Of a stretch of DNA of 64,000 bases, positions 11,076-23,999 are shown piece after piece (the first letter of the stretch is position 1; each line of letters opens with the position of its first letter). Origin of the DNA: Lepas anatifera (Eukaryota > Arthropoda > Thecostraca > Lepadidae); contig JAOTON010000953.1 in NCBI GenBank assembly GCA_034440635.1, positions 492,699 through 556,698 on the forward strand, written 5' to 3'. Under the pieces are notes generated by a model. It worked only from the letters and a program-made list of their open reading frames with translations. It was not told where the DNA came from and did not search any database. The translations under genes were made by a program, and so were the position numbers.

Positions 11076-11410
11076 CACGCGCGTTGACGGTGGGCGGGTA
11101 CCCGCCCTCTCAGTTTTTTTTTTGGAGATAGACGAGGATTCCTATCTTATTAGTTTAGTTCAGCTGGCTATCTTAGCTAGTTCAGATGTTCTTGCTGTAA
11201 CACTTCATTTACATGTTATCCTTGTGGTGGCAAGCCTTGACCTCTAGATACCCTAACTATGACCGAACAAAAATGGTTCAAATGTTTTCTATAAATAATT
11301 TAATGGGATATTCAACGTCGTTTACCGTTTTCCGCTATCTAGCACGTTTCTCGAGACCTTAGGGGTCCCCCGTCAAAGCGAAGGTGGCTCAGACCCCGTC
11401 AATGCGTGTG
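11076..11410 (+). mobile_element. Family B TTAA element, internally deleted copy B1b
   Basis: Starts CACGCGCGTTGACGGTGGGC directly after the shared TTAA (11072-11075) and ends GACCCCGTCAATGCGTGTG before TTAA (11411-11414). It is only 335 bp because most of the AGGTCA-rich middle is missing. B1a and B1b abut at one TTAA, as expected if one copy inserted at the TTAA flanking the other. Confidence 0.75.
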
Positions 11411-11414
11411 TTAA

Positions 11415-12318
11415 TCTGGGCTTGTAAGTCTTCTTCGGACAAACACAGTCCTAGCTGGTAAAAAGAACACCGGGAGCGTCTCACAGGTAGAAATATCAGC
11501 CGGAGTCGGTCCGGGAGTCGGCAGTCAACTCCACAGCCATGCTTGAGATAGTTTCCATGGCGCTGCAGCCATCTCTGCAGCGTCCTCACAGGTGTCGCAG
11601 AAGACTGCAGCATCGCCAACTGCAGTCTGTGAAACTCAATCATCTGACCGCTTATCAGCTTACTTCTCGTTTTATCCATTTCCAGGTCGCACAGCAAGCG
11701 CGTTACCTATGACTGATGCCGCTTCAAAAAGCCCAATTCCACAAACTACGCACTAAGTGAAAATTGATGATGCTGCAATCCCTAGAGGGAAAAAGAATCG
11801 GGAAAGGTCTAGCAGCACTTCAGCGGGCTGCCAATGGCCTCTGTGTGGCCAGTGGTGCTCTCGGTCCGACCAGACCTGTCGATCGAGCTCGCCCCCAGCT
11901 GTAAGGTGGCGGTCGCCGGGTCCGCGCGCTCACCATGATCGATTGCAGACGGTAAATCGAAGGGTGACTGCACGGTTGGGCGCCCGTGCAGCAGCCCAAT
12001 CCGCTGCCAAGAGCGTCGCTACATATTTTCAAGCGGGGGTATGGAGCATGCCAGGCGAAGAAAACCTGTATCCACTTTCCCATGGCCAGCGGCCCAGATA
12101 GGGTAATATACCACTTCTTTCGAAATAAGCCGGGGCCGGAATTACGGAGCGCGGCGGGGAGGGGGGTTACCACCCCTCTCGGGGTAGGAAGGTTGGCGCC
12201 CCTGCGCCAAGGGTATAGCAGAAGCGATACATGCCTGGAACCCAAAGCGCACTGCCGGTTTTAAGGAAGCAGTGCCCACTTAGTGATCCCATTGGCAAAT
12301 GAGCTTTGCAGCCAGTGT
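11415..12318. other. Unassigned GC-rich stretch
   Basis: Open frames exist on both strands, including a minus-strand frame ending in SFYQLGLCLSEEDLQAQ near 11440. None shows a known domain. The region 11800-12250 is GC-rich and may be a fragment of an unrecognised element. Confidence 0.3.
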
Positions 12319-12322
12319 TTAA

Positions 12323-14522
12323 CCCATTAACGCCCGCACCTAGTTCCAGCTTTCAAATTGGCGAAACAACTGTTGTCCTGTGCTTAGAATATGCCCAATA
12401 AGATGTTCCTAAAGTTTTAAATCGATACCACTTTTAGATTCTGAGATATGACACCGGACAAAAATGACCCGCTGGGCGTTTGGGACATCGGCTGGCACCG
12501 CGCGGCTGGCTCCCGGGCGGCGCTGTCACCGCACTCAGTGGCCCAGTGCGCATCGCTTTTACTGCAGTTCTGTGAAGTGTTTTTATTTGCTCTTGCATAT
12601 AGGCCATATTAAAATGTTTAGACAGTTCTATGCTCTTAAGGTTTAATTAAAGACAACACTAACAGCATATTTGCAAATAGTATACAAACGTGGTTAACCT
12701 AGACTGATGATTTGCGGGGGATAGACTAAAATTGTGAACATCATAGTATTTTAAGAATATTTTGGAATATCAAAGGTTTTGGGAAACTGTTTCTTTTGTC
12801 TCTACCCCCTTCCTTCTCCGCCTCCCAGACTTTGTGACTGATGCTCACTGAGCTTTCAACGAGAAATCGTAATATTCAGCATACAGATGAAAAGTTTTGA
12901 GAACTCAATCCGTTAGCTCCCCACGCGGTGCACATTAGCTTGATTAATCTCCAAATCTCCAAACGGGTCCATTTCAATCTTTCCAACTTTTTTTGGAACA
13001 AGTAGCGCGCTTCAAAGTTGCATAAATGTGAACCTCCACATTTCCAGCACGCCACTGGTCATTGTAACGCTGGTCAGCTCATCATCTTTCTCATCCTCAT
13101 GACTAATATATTTTGTGATGGTATAATTATGATATGCACTTGATCCGCTCCGCTATCTTGCGCACTTAAAACAACTTATTTTGCTTCTTTTCCTGCAAAA
13201 CATTTGATCTGTGGCATTGCTAACAACTATGCTTTTGATATTTTTATGTCTCCATGGCTGGAGATTTCTTCTCGATCCAGGAGGGGTTCTGGATGGTTTA
13301 ACGATGGCACTGCAATCCAAGCCCTAGACAAAGTCTGTGGGAGACAAAAATACAGGCAGGTCTTGACCCCTCCTCCTAACCCCGGGATGTTCACTCATGG
13401 TAGTTTCACTTGACTAGAACCAAGCAAAAATAGTGCTAGTTGCGTTTTGACGAAGTTCTAGAACTTCCCAAGCTTTCACCCGTTTTATACTGCTCCAGAC
13501 GTTTGACACTGCACCATCTCGTCGAAACAAACCAGCGCGGCGGCCGCGATAATTTCCAACTCATTTTTGTCAGCTGGTCTTGGCTTTCAGTCATTAGTGG
13601 ACAGGGGGCTAGGAAGGCTCAAGCCCCCCCACCGAAATGTCAGTGTGCCTATAGTACCTAAATGCATTACTGAGGGCTGTTCCGAGGCCAAGGCGGGGAG
13701 CCTGAGACCCTAACCCACCCCCCACCACCCAATGAGTCCTCAATCTGCTACTGTTCCCTATTCTCTCTATCCACTACACACAATCCACCAAGGGGAAAAG
13801 ACAGGCTCTGCTAGCTTTTAGTCAGTGCTAAAATTTCGATAAGTTTTCAAACCCCTGAAAATTGTATTTAATAACGCCTTTGCAAAATACTGGAACCATC
13901 TTGCATGTTTCCGTTAAAATTATGTAATAATCATTCCCAAAATAAGACAGACCCCGAAAACGGTAGGAAGCATTTCATAGACTTCAAAGTTTCCAAACGT
14001 ATCGACATTGCACTAAAAATATTCAGATTTGATGAAAAATATATAAACTGGCAACCCTGCATTCGCAGGACCCACAGTGCCTCCTTCCTCTAGGTAACAT
14101 TGTGCCCTAACGCACCAGACGGGAGGACAGGACACTCCTTTTCCTCATTTTCAGGCCCGCAGATGTCCGCAACGCCCAGGGTCTTTTTGTCCGCTTCTAT
14201 TTGAAGATGTCTCATGGCAAGCCGTTCAGAAATCTTACTCCTTCTTCCCATCTGCTCTAGTGGTCTTGGCTTAATGTCAATCTGCAACCCTTTTCGCTTT
14301 CCTATGTTATTGCGAGAAGCAAAATTTGCAGAGCTATCTCACGCTGACCAAAACCTCGCCAAAATAAGTTCCACCAAAATCGTCCCATAAAACCTGATTT
14401 ACAAATGCTTTTTTGCTTGTTCCGCTCTGAACACACATCCTTCTAAACATGAAGATCACTTCACTGGTACCGATTCTGCAGCATGTCAAAGTCAGGGACA
14501 AAATGCCGTTGGCGTTAATGGG
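12323..14522. mobile_element. piggyBac-like element, 2.2 kb
   Basis: Perfect 12-bp terminal inverted repeats, CCCATTAACGCC at 12323-12334 and GGCGTTAATGGG at 14511-14522, sit immediately inside TTAA duplications at 12319-12322 and 14523-14526. TTAA plus CCC-starting ends is the piggyBac hallmark. The 2.2 kb interior has no long transposase frame, so the copy is internally decayed or non-autonomous. A short minus-strand frame at 14090-14287 is charged and may be a coding remnant, but no catalytic motif is seen. Confidence 0.85.
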
Positions 14523-14526
14523 TTAA

Positions 14527-17233
14527 GGCATTTATGAAACTTGACATGATGTTTCTGGGCAAGAAGGGCCCCAAAAATACGGAAATTGGCTTTTAGATAA
14601 ATTTGACGTCCTGTTTGAGCAAAATGAGTTCTGAAAGCCTTTGCAATTCATTGTTTCGATAAAATAACCGACAGAAAATTATGTTGTTGAATTTACATAA
14701 AATTTCAATTTTTTTCATTGGAATCGTTTGCAGCACACTGGCAACGGTTCCTTTCAATGATGTAAACACAGCAGCAACACAGATGATAATTTTTATGGTG
14801 ACATGGTATTTTACTCCGTGCTCGTCTTGCCTCTCATAACAATGTTTAAAAATGACATTCTTGGGGATCGCCTTGCTGGGGTCACTGTCAAAAATTTAGA
14901 ATCAAAGGTAGGGTGAACCACTAATTTTGCGTTTCCAAAATTTTGACAAAACAACAAAGGTTAAGAATTCGTGCTTTTGGCTCCTGATAGGACATTTCAT
15001 ATATCCCAGACGCACTAACAAGTAATGAGACATTTATACCATTTACACCTACTATGCCCGTCTTACCACCGTCACCCCTACATATTCGAAGATGTCAGTG
15101 CGCGATACCGTTCGATAGATATTTTCCGCCTTTGCGATGGCGGGGACCCGGCCCCTCCAGCCCCCAATGCCGACGCCCCTGCCCACTGACTGGCGGTCGG
15201 TGACCGAAACTTGTTATTTGATAACCGCGACACCGATATTGCAAGTTACGACAGGTATGCGATTTGGAAATCCCTGGACAAAACGGTGAACTTTCTTAAA
15301 GGTCTAGCTCACAGCTTCTGCTCCACGTGTGGGCACAGGTGTGTGGGTCGGTGTCACACGCGCGTCTATGTATACCTCTGAAGGAATGGAGACAGTAACT
15401 ATTTTTGGTATTACGGCGACCTCTGACTATGCTTTTGGCCCCCACCATCCGGCACTGGGACCTGATTTTGGGCCTCGTCAGGACCTCTGGTGGAACCACA
15501 GATCATCGGGTGGGGCTGGTTGAGCCGTTCACTCCACAGACGATGGGGGATCGCGTCGTGTCCTCTTTGGATAAACCCGGCCCTTTTGAGCTGGGAAGGC
15601 TATCAAATTGTTGTGGGAAGTATCCAAGGTGGTTTTTATGCTGGCCAGGGGGTCCATAAGTCAGTGCAGGAGACCCTCCAAACAATGAGTTAGACCGAAC
15701 TCTAGGCTTCAATCGGTTGAGGGTGACTCTGAACCATCCAAAGAAAACTAAACCTACTGTGCAATATTGGAAATATGTCATATTGTTACGTCATAGGCCA
15801 TTGACCTTGGATGACCCCGACCTCAAAATTTGAGAGAACATTGTGTTGGACCTTTCCTCTATGACCTTGGTCCGCTTTTAGAGTATTCCCGACCTTTTCC
15901 GCATTTATCGCGGCATTTCCCAATAGGTCTCCAGCACGGCCCAGATTCAACCTTTACGACCTTGTTTGACTCTGAAGATATCATAATGAAACTTGGAAAT
16001 AAGGTAGATTGTCATCTCCCTCACACAGCCCTTAACGGGCGTTTTTCCAACTATCTTGGTGTCCGAGATCTCGGGGTGGGGGCACTTTAGGACCCCTCTC
16101 TACTGCGCGTTTACGCCAAACCCATCTCTACTATGCGTGTAATAAGTTGATCTTGGAGACTGGGCCCCCTGAGTGATTAATTTAGGTTCCTGAACCACGA
16201 TCTGGGCCCTGGGGGCCTCTAAGATCATTTGATGACCCCTGAGCGGACCTGGGACCCCTGGTCCCACTGAGTTGGTATAGGACCTGGGGGCACTCTGAAC
16301 CAGTCATGGGAGCCCTGGACTAATCCAGGGTCTTCTGAGCTGATCTGGGGTCCCATAGCTGGCCTGGGTTCTCCTGAGATGGTATTATGTCTTATTATAC
16401 TTGACGAGTTCGTTATTTCCAGATCTCTGTTTTTGCACGGGCTTACTTAAGCAATTTGGACAGATGTTTTATTATGAAGGGCAAGAAAATTGACTGTACT
16501 TTATGACCCGGCAGCAACCAGCATACGAAATTTCTGAAAATGGCTGTTAATACGCGTGAAAATATACCAACGGTCCTAGATATTTGACCTTACATGTAAG
16601 GTCATAACTCTGGTCATTAAAAGACCACCAATGCAACATATTATGCACCAATTTTGGATAAAAATCCAACAAATGCAAGCCACACAGCGAGCAAATACCC
16701 TTTGTAGCCTCAGGGCATTTTCCATCAACTGTGTTTGAAGACAAAATATGCCACATTTGACCTTGAATTCATCAAGCGCCCAGATGAATTTTCTTTCAGT
16801 ATCTAAATTTAAATGTATTGCCATGTTTTCATTTTCCTTTGGGAAAAACTCGCTTCAGGCAAAATTAGTCTGAAATACATGTTTAAATTTGACCTTCAGA
16901 GGTCAAACGTCATTTGCAGGACACGGGTAACACGTGACAAGTATCTCTTAGAGTAATCAATTCTCTATATTCCCTTACCAACTGCACTGTTTTGTCTTGA
17001 TTAAAACTAGTTAAATACCTACTCTCCGAGTGCTTCCAGCCAGGCCCCGAAAACTGAACTTAATCAAACCCCAGCTCAGACCGCTTACAACACAGAGCAC
17101 AAATTCGGACACGCATCCCAAACTAAACGACGAGCAGCAGCCGTCCCTCGGACATCGGCAGGTATGGTGAAGGCCGTCTTCCACTACAAAAAAACAACAA
17201 CACTGCGGAGCTATTCGATGAAGGGAAACGGTG
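14527..17233. other. Intergenic sequence, little supported
   Basis: No gene recognised. Between 16100 and 16380 the sequence is a GC-rich, very degenerate tandem pattern built on GAGCTGATCTGGGGTCCC-like words. TGACC/GGTCA words are frequent around 15800-15980 and 16580-16930, like the TTAA families, including a perfect everted palindrome at 16585-16604. No element ends could be defined. Confidence 0.35.
16585..16604. promoter_or_regulatory. Perfect 20-bp palindrome, everted TGACCT/AGGTCA pair
   Basis: TGACCTTACATGTAAGGTCA is a perfect palindrome: two nuclear-receptor-type half-sites everted with an 8-bp spacer (ER8). The half-site match is read directly; any function as a response element is an inference. 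Confidence 0.4.
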
Positions 17234-17237
17234 TTAA

Positions 17238-18329
17238 CACGCGCATTGACGGGGTCGGGCGAGTACCCACCCCCTCGGGCTTTTCGGAGATATATTAAAA
17301 CGGAGGCGGCGCGTAGCGTCGCCGTACTTGACATACCTTTTCTCTGATGATTTTTATATATTTTTCTCCAAAATTTTATAGTTGGGTCATCTCAGGTCAG
17401 CTTACCAGTGCAGGTCAGGTGACCTCACCTAAAAAAGCTTAACACGCGCATTGGCGGGGGTCTGAGCCACCTTCGCATTGACCGGGGGGTCGGGTACCCC
17501 CCCTAAGATCTCGAGAACCATGGTACGTAGCGAAAAATGGTAAACGGTGTTGGGCTGCCCGTTCACTTCTCCATCGAAAACATTTGAACCATTTTTGTCA
17601 GGTCACATTTAAGGTCACGAGAGGTCAAAACATGCTGCCATAGGGATAATATGTAAATTCAGTTTTTCGGCCATTACATCTGAACAAGTAAAGATAGAGC
17701 AAAACGACTTGAACTATATGAATCCTCTCAGCAAGCCGAATCGAATGATATATAATTTGACGTTGCAGGGTCAAATCAAGGATCTCTGTTTTGCACCTGA
17801 GGTCAGGTCAGGGTCAAATTATATAAAATGCATATCATTAGAACCGCAAAGCCCAGGCAAGTCTAATGCAGCTAAACTAAATGCTCTATCACTATCCGTT
17901 ACTGAGGTATTCTGTAAAAACCATTGTTCTCATGTATTTCCAATAGAGAGGTCATGCCTCGTACCTGACCTTAGGTCATCGATATAAAAAATACCAGAAC
18001 ATATTTTAGAGAACTCGGTGGGGCCATTATGTGATGAGTTTCAATCGGATAAGTTTACCCTGCTCCGACTTATGCTATCTTAAACTTTTTTTTGAGGTCG
18101 GGTCACTTGACCTGTACTGGTGACCTGACCTGAGATGACCTAACCTTAGAATTTTCACAGAAGTTGTAAAAATGATGAGGGAAAAGGTATGCCAAGTACG
18201 GCGGCGCTACGCGCCGCCGTTTTTCTGCTATTTCCGAAAAACTCGAGGGGGCGGGTACCCGCCCTCCGTTAATGCGCGTGTTAAGATAGTATCAGTCAGA
18301 ACAGGTAAACCTATCCCATTGAAACTCAT
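17238..18329 (+). mobile_element. Family B TTAA element, copy B2a, split by B2b
   Basis: The left part 17238-17442 starts CACGCGCATTGACGGGG after TTAA (17234-17237). It contains the GGCGGCGCGTAGCGTCGCCG hairpin and the AGGTCA run, up to CACCTAAAAAAGC. The right part resumes at 18285 with GATAGTATCAGTCAGAACAGG, which matches the next bases of the other copies, then homology fades by about 18330. The two parts are separated by copy B2b flanked by TTAA on each side. B2a is therefore an older, 3'-truncated copy. Confidence 0.8.
17443..18280 (-). mobile_element. Family B TTAA element, copy B2b, nested in B2a
   Basis: Complete 838-bp copy between TTAA 17439-17442 and TTAA 18281-18284, in the opposite orientation to B2a. 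The ends are CACGCGCATTGGCGGGGG and CGTTAATGCGCGTG. The interior carries dense TGACCT/AGGTCA words and the GCGGCGCTACGCGCCGCC hairpin near 18200. Its insertion into a TTAA of B2a, with that TTAA duplicated, is direct evidence for the target preference. Confidence 0.88.
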
Positions 18330-18666
18330 CAAATTTATCTATTTTTGTATTTGCACGCTATCTGATCATTCTGCTCGGTAAGGGCTATTTATGGGCCATC
18401 GTCTTACAGGACTCAATATTTAAATTCATAACAACCCTAAGTCACACACAACTGAAGTATCAGCATCATAAAATTGGAACCGAAGTCGGGACTTACAGCT
18501 ACAAATGTCAGTTTCCCTTAACAGCACTCCCAGCACACTTTTTAAAAGAAGCGTACGTCAGATGTTTCCAATTATGTAAGTGGTTCAAATCGGTTTACAA
18601 GATGGGCTGAACGATAGCGAAATTTTTTTCCCGTGGTTAGAACGCAGTTTCACTACAACAAGCTGA

Positions 18667-19890
18667 TCAGACTGCCTGGAAGGTACCACGTTCACACACA
18701 TCCCGATTAAAACGAAACTTACTTGCTAAAATGGATGGTTCGCGATTCGAAAGAAGCTTATGAAGTAGACAAAGATCAATGTATTGAACAAACTTATCAG
18801 TGATCACATTTTCTGCTATGCGATATCTCACGTGCAGCAACGTTGTCCAGCTTTTCAACTGAGGTACCACCATAAACTTTTACACGATGACGCAGAAGGG
18901 AAAAAAACCAATGAATCCAAAATCTTAGGCATAACATTGCGTGAAAGCAGGTTTCTGGCGTGAAGAAGTCCAAGGGGCGTTCCGAAGCAGCGATCAGTAG
19001 CATATTTCATGTGTAAGTTCCACGACAGGTACAGTCCATAAGAACCCCTAAATGTTTTGCTCTATCGACGTAATTTAACATTTGACCCATAAAGAATATT
19101 TCATGCGGTTCAGGAACAAGGTCAAGCTTTTGACGATCACCGCATAACAAAAGCTCCGTTTTAGAAGCATTACTCGTCATGCTATGCTCAAGAAACTGGG
19201 TTGACATGACATCCCACACTTTCTCTAGCGCAGGCTTGAGATCAGGGAGCCGGCTACGAGGACCCGTAATTCCAACATGGCAGTCATCTGCGTATCATAC
19301 CACTGTGACACGAAAACCATCTATTTCACTTTGAACGTGGCATGTCAGGTCATTGGACGCTATGTTGTGCAAGAGAGGCCCAAGGCATGTCCCCCGGAAT
19401 GTTCCTATCGACATTGGAAGCTATTTGGACATGTTTTATCCTACCTGCACAGTTTTTATGTGCCCATTCAAATAGCTTTCGAACCATCCAGTCGAAATTT
19501 GCAGAAGTCGTAATTTTTCAAAAGAAGGAATTGTCAATCACATCAAAATAGCGACTAAGGTCAATCAAAGCTAATTAGCTAATTTCGGACCTATCCAAGC
19601 CTCGTAAAATTTCGTTAGAGAATGCCAATAAATAGCTGTGCTGGTGAAGTGCTTTTACATGAAGCCGTGCTGGTCCTTATTAAAGAGATGATGTTCCTGG
19701 AGGTATGCCGTGACTTGGTTGTATACCAACTTTTCAACGATTTTACAGATTACTGGAACCCGCGTCAAAGGTCTGAAATTAGCTGATTTAGAAGCGGAAT
19801 CTCTCTTATGTAGGGTAATAGTAACGGGCCTCTTCCAGATGGATGGCACTGTCTTGGTGATGAAACTGGTGTTGACCATTTTTAGCAAAG
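18667..19890 (-). pseudogene. LINE (Jockey/CR1-like) reverse transcriptase fossil
   Basis: Minus-strand remains of a non-LTR retrotransposon RT, 5' and 3' truncated. In protein order: FRPLTRVPVICKIVEKLV near 19780 (conserved fingers region), IASNDLTCHVQSEIDG near 19350, the catalytic box YADDCHVGITG near 19290, SNASKTELLLCGDRQ near 19150, KHLGVLMD near 19040, and a C-terminal VYGGTSVEKL segment near 18870. At least one stop (just before YADD) and several frameshifts break it. It is directly followed on the right by a family B copy. Confidence 0.7.
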
Positions 19891-19915
19891 GGCGTCCAAT
19901 GATCTCAAAACATTT

Positions 19916-20641
<726 letters not shown>

Positions 20642-20645
20642 TTGA

Positions 20646-21897
20646 AGAACGTAAAATTAAAGTATGGAAATACCTAGGGTAGAGTGGTGTGCATGCATGC
20701 CTTATTGAAATGAAATGAGCAGATTTAAAACTGCTCAAAATTATGGGCCCATTGGGCTGGGGCCCCTCGAGGAAGGCCCCCTCTCGAAGCCGCGCAGTGA
20801 TGGCAGTGTAGCTCAGGCAGTCACAGTGCGGCCCGCCAAAGTATTGGTTCTATATACCCCCCCCGCCACTTTTTCAATGGTTCTCATACACCTGGTTCCA
20901 AGATTAACACGTCAGCAGTCGAAGGATATTCCTGTATGCTTGACTGGGCGCAATGTTTTCTGCTCTTCACAAAAACCCGGTTAGAGGATCACAACAGTCT
21001 TCCTTTGCCGAACCATGAACATAGCAGCAAGTATTAAGTATAGACGGGCACTGGTGCCCAGTGGTGGAAAATCGAAAGCACCCGGGACCCAAAATGGCTC
21101 CTGTTTGTATCCCACGAAAAGCAAATCTCTAGCATTCATGCTAGGGATTTGTCACTCATGAGTGACAAAAAGGCTGTGACAAGCCCTCGCAGGTAAATGT
21201 TAGCCAATGCTGGAAGCCGCGCAGTTCTGGTACTGTGGCTCAGGCAGTCACAGGGCGGCTCGCCAAAGATTTGCTAAGTGGCAATATTTCTCCCTCTGGT
21301 GTTTCCAGGTCAAGTGTTGGAAAATTCAGGGCTCTGCCTCAGGTTAAATCACTCCGAACTGGCTGGTTGGCCGGCTACTGTGTTATCTGAGCTTGGTTTA
21401 ATCAGGCTCCAAGACTGGTGATTTGAGCAATCGAGCGCAGCTCCGCGACTTGTGTTCCGACCTGAACCCCATGGGGGACATGCGTTAGAGGTCCTGAGGC
21501 GTCCGCTTTAAAAATGTTCGCAATTACAGTGGCGGATCCTCAGAGGGGGGGTAACAAAGAAGGCATTTCCCTACAAATGGAAACTGTCGAGGGAAAGCCA
21601 TGTTTCCTCCTCCCTCCCCTCAAAGCTGTCCGCTTTTTGCCTCGGCCCCTTTTTAGTTAAAAGCAAGGTTTTGGTGGTTTAATTGAACCAGTCAACTTCA
21701 AACAGAACCAGTCAACTTCATTGTAAGCATAGGACCCTGGTCCTTTTGATAGAAAAAATCGCTTTTAAGTTAAAGATCTACCGATTAGATCCACCACTGT
21801 GCATTTTTATATCAAGTTGCAGACACCTTGAAGCAGACCTACTCCCAGAGTCCAACCCCACCCCTCATAGTTTGGAAGACAAGGAGTGATCAATGAA
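20646..21897. other. Unassigned stretch with a duplicated 55-bp block
   Basis: No gene seen. A block beginning AAGCCGCGCAG and ending CGCCAAAG occurs at 20787-20841 and again, about 80 percent similar by eye, at 21213-21268. Between them, at 21129-21169, are two adjacent palindromes: CTAGCAT facing ATGCTAG, and a 22-bp perfect palindrome centred on ACTCATGAGT. A CAGTGGCGGATCCTCAGAG word at 21530 resembles hAT/MITE ends, but no partner was found. Confidence 0.4.
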
Positions 21898-22651
21898 ACT
21901 TTTTTTCTGATAATTTTTCAATGTTATACAATTTGTTAGGTTAGGTCATCTCAGGTCAGGTCACCAGTACAGGTCAAGTGACCTGACCTCAAACAAATGT
22001 TTAAGATGGCGTAAGTCAGAACAGGATAAACTTATGCGATGGAAACTCATATCACATCATTGGCCCACCTAGCTCTCTAAAATATGTTCCTGTATTTTTT
22101 ATATCGTTGACCTAAGGTCAGGTACGAGCCATGATCTCTCCATTAGAAATACATGGGAAAAATGGTTTTAACTGAATAACTTAGTAACAGATGGTGATGG
22201 AACGTTTATTTTAACTTCATCTGATTCGCCTTGTCTTTGTGGTTCTATTGATATACATTTTAGCATAATTTGACCTTGATCTGACCTCAGGTCAGATCAA
22301 ATCCCATTTTACCTTATTTGACCTAGCAAGGCCATTTTATAGTTCATTCGATTTTGCTTACTGTGAGGATTCCAATTATCTAAATTATTCTGCTCCATCT
22401 TTACTTTTTCAGATGAAAAGACCGAAAACCGTAATCCACATGTTATCCCAATGACGGCATGTTTTGACCTCTAGTGACCTTAAATGTGACCTGACAAAAA
22501 ATGTTTCAAATATTCTCGATGGAGAAAAGGATGGGCTACCCAACTCCGTTTACCGTTTTTCGGTACATAGCGTGGTTCTCGAGATCTTAGAGTGGTGGGT
22601 ACCTCCTTCCCGTCAAAGCGAAGTTGGCTTAGACCCCCGTCAATGCGTGTG
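21898..22651 (+). mobile_element. Family B TTAA element, 5'-truncated copy B4
   Basis: Homology starts about 21898, after the hairpin end, and continues to GACCCCCGTCAATGCGTGTG before TTAA (22652-22655). The element-specific AGGTCA run includes a clean inverted pair AGGTCAAGTGACCT at 21971-21984. Confidence 0.8.
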
Positions 22652-22655
22652 TTAA

Positions 22656-23155
22656 AGCTGGAGCCGCAGACTCCGTGGCAGAGAGTCACTGCAACATTGG
22701 GTGTCGTGAAATTTCTCCCAGTTTACAGTTACATCGCATAGAGAACAATTGCAACTTTAAGGCAGCTTGGATTTATATCGAGATGGGCAAAAATGCAACA
22801 AAGGTTTACTGAAAAGCATCAGAGCTGATTAGGCGGGTCCGATCACGCTCAGGACTGGATCAGAAAGGCCGCTACCAGAAATATTACTAGATGCAGGCTA
22901 CAATTCTTGCATAGTCTGTAGATAGTAGTAGGTGTCTTACCCAGGTGGGAGCGTTACCCTTCTACCCTATTGCAATAATGAATTAATATTCCATATTTGA
23001 TTGCGGACTTAGAATAGAATATACTATAATGAACTAAGTTAATTATATCATTCGTGCACAATTGTCAGGTTGGGTATAGACTTCGGATCGGAAAAAATAG
23101 TTCGAAAAACAACTGATTTTGATACCACCTGGCTTGTCACGTTCTTTATTTGAAT
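22656..23155. other. Nothing supported
   Basis: Unique-looking AT-rich spacer between two family B copies. No gene or repeat seen. Confidence 0.4.
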
Positions 23156-23159
23156 TTAA

Positions 23160-23993
23160 CACGCGCATTGACGGGGGTCTGAGCCACCTTCGCATTGACG
23201 GGGCGGTACCCGCCCCCTAAGATCTCGAGAACCACGGTAGGTAGCGAAAAACGGTAAACGGTGTTGGGCTGCCCATCCACTTCTCCATCGAAAACATTCG
23301 AACCATTTTTTTGTCAGGTCACATTTAAAGTCACGAGAGGTCAAAACATGCCCGTCGTAGGGATAACATGTAAATTCAGTTTTTCGGCCATTACATCTGA
23401 ACAAGTACAGATAGAGCAAAACTACTTAAACTATATGAATCCTCTTAGCAAGCCGAATCGAATGATATATAATTTGACCTTGCTAGGTCAAATCAGGATT
23501 TGACCTGACCTGAGGTCAGGTCAGGGTCAAATTATATAAAATGCATATCATTAGAACCGCAAAGCCCAGGCGAGTCTAATGCAGCTAAAATAAATGCTCT
23601 ATCACCATCCGTTACTGAGTTATTCCGTAAAAACAATTTTTCCCATGTATTTCCTATGGAGAGGTCATGCCTCGTACCTGACCTTAGGTCATCGATATCA
23701 AAAATACCGGAACATATTTTAGAGAACTCGGTGGGGCCATTATGTGATATGAGTTTCAATCGGATAAGTTCACCCTGCTCCGACTTATGCTAGCTTAAAC
23801 TTTTTTTGAGGTCGGGTCACTTGACCTGTACTGGTGACCTGACCTGAGATGACCTAACCTTAAAATTTTCACAGAAGTTGTAAAAATGATGAGGGAAAAG
23901 GTATACCAAGTACGGCGGCGCGTAGCGCCGCCGTTTTTCTACTGTCTTCGAAAAACCCGAGGGGGCGGGTACCCGCCCCCGTCAATGCGCGTG
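23160..23993 (-). mobile_element. Family B TTAA element, complete reference copy B5
   Basis: The 834-bp copy has the best ends: CACGCGCATTGACGGGG on the left and CCCCGTCAATGCGCGTG on the right, perfect inverted repeats of 17 bp directly inside TTAA 23156-23159 and 23994-23997. Further in on the right is the GGCGGCGCGTAGCGCCGCC hairpin (about 23914-23932). The middle is packed with TGACCT/AGGTCA; at 23501-23523 two TGACC units face two GGTCA units. There is no conserved frame, so it is a MITE-like non-autonomous element. Its source transposase is unknown; TTAA suggests piggyBac or Kolobok. Confidence 0.9.
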
Positions 23994-23999
23994 TTAAAC

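Noticed and set aside
11757..12264. Possible exons in a GC-rich block
   Set aside because: Overlapping frames on both strands, no domain and no convincing splice sites.
23261..23503. 80-codon frame in family B copy B5
   Set aside because: Not conserved in the other B copies, so it is a chance frame in a non-coding element.
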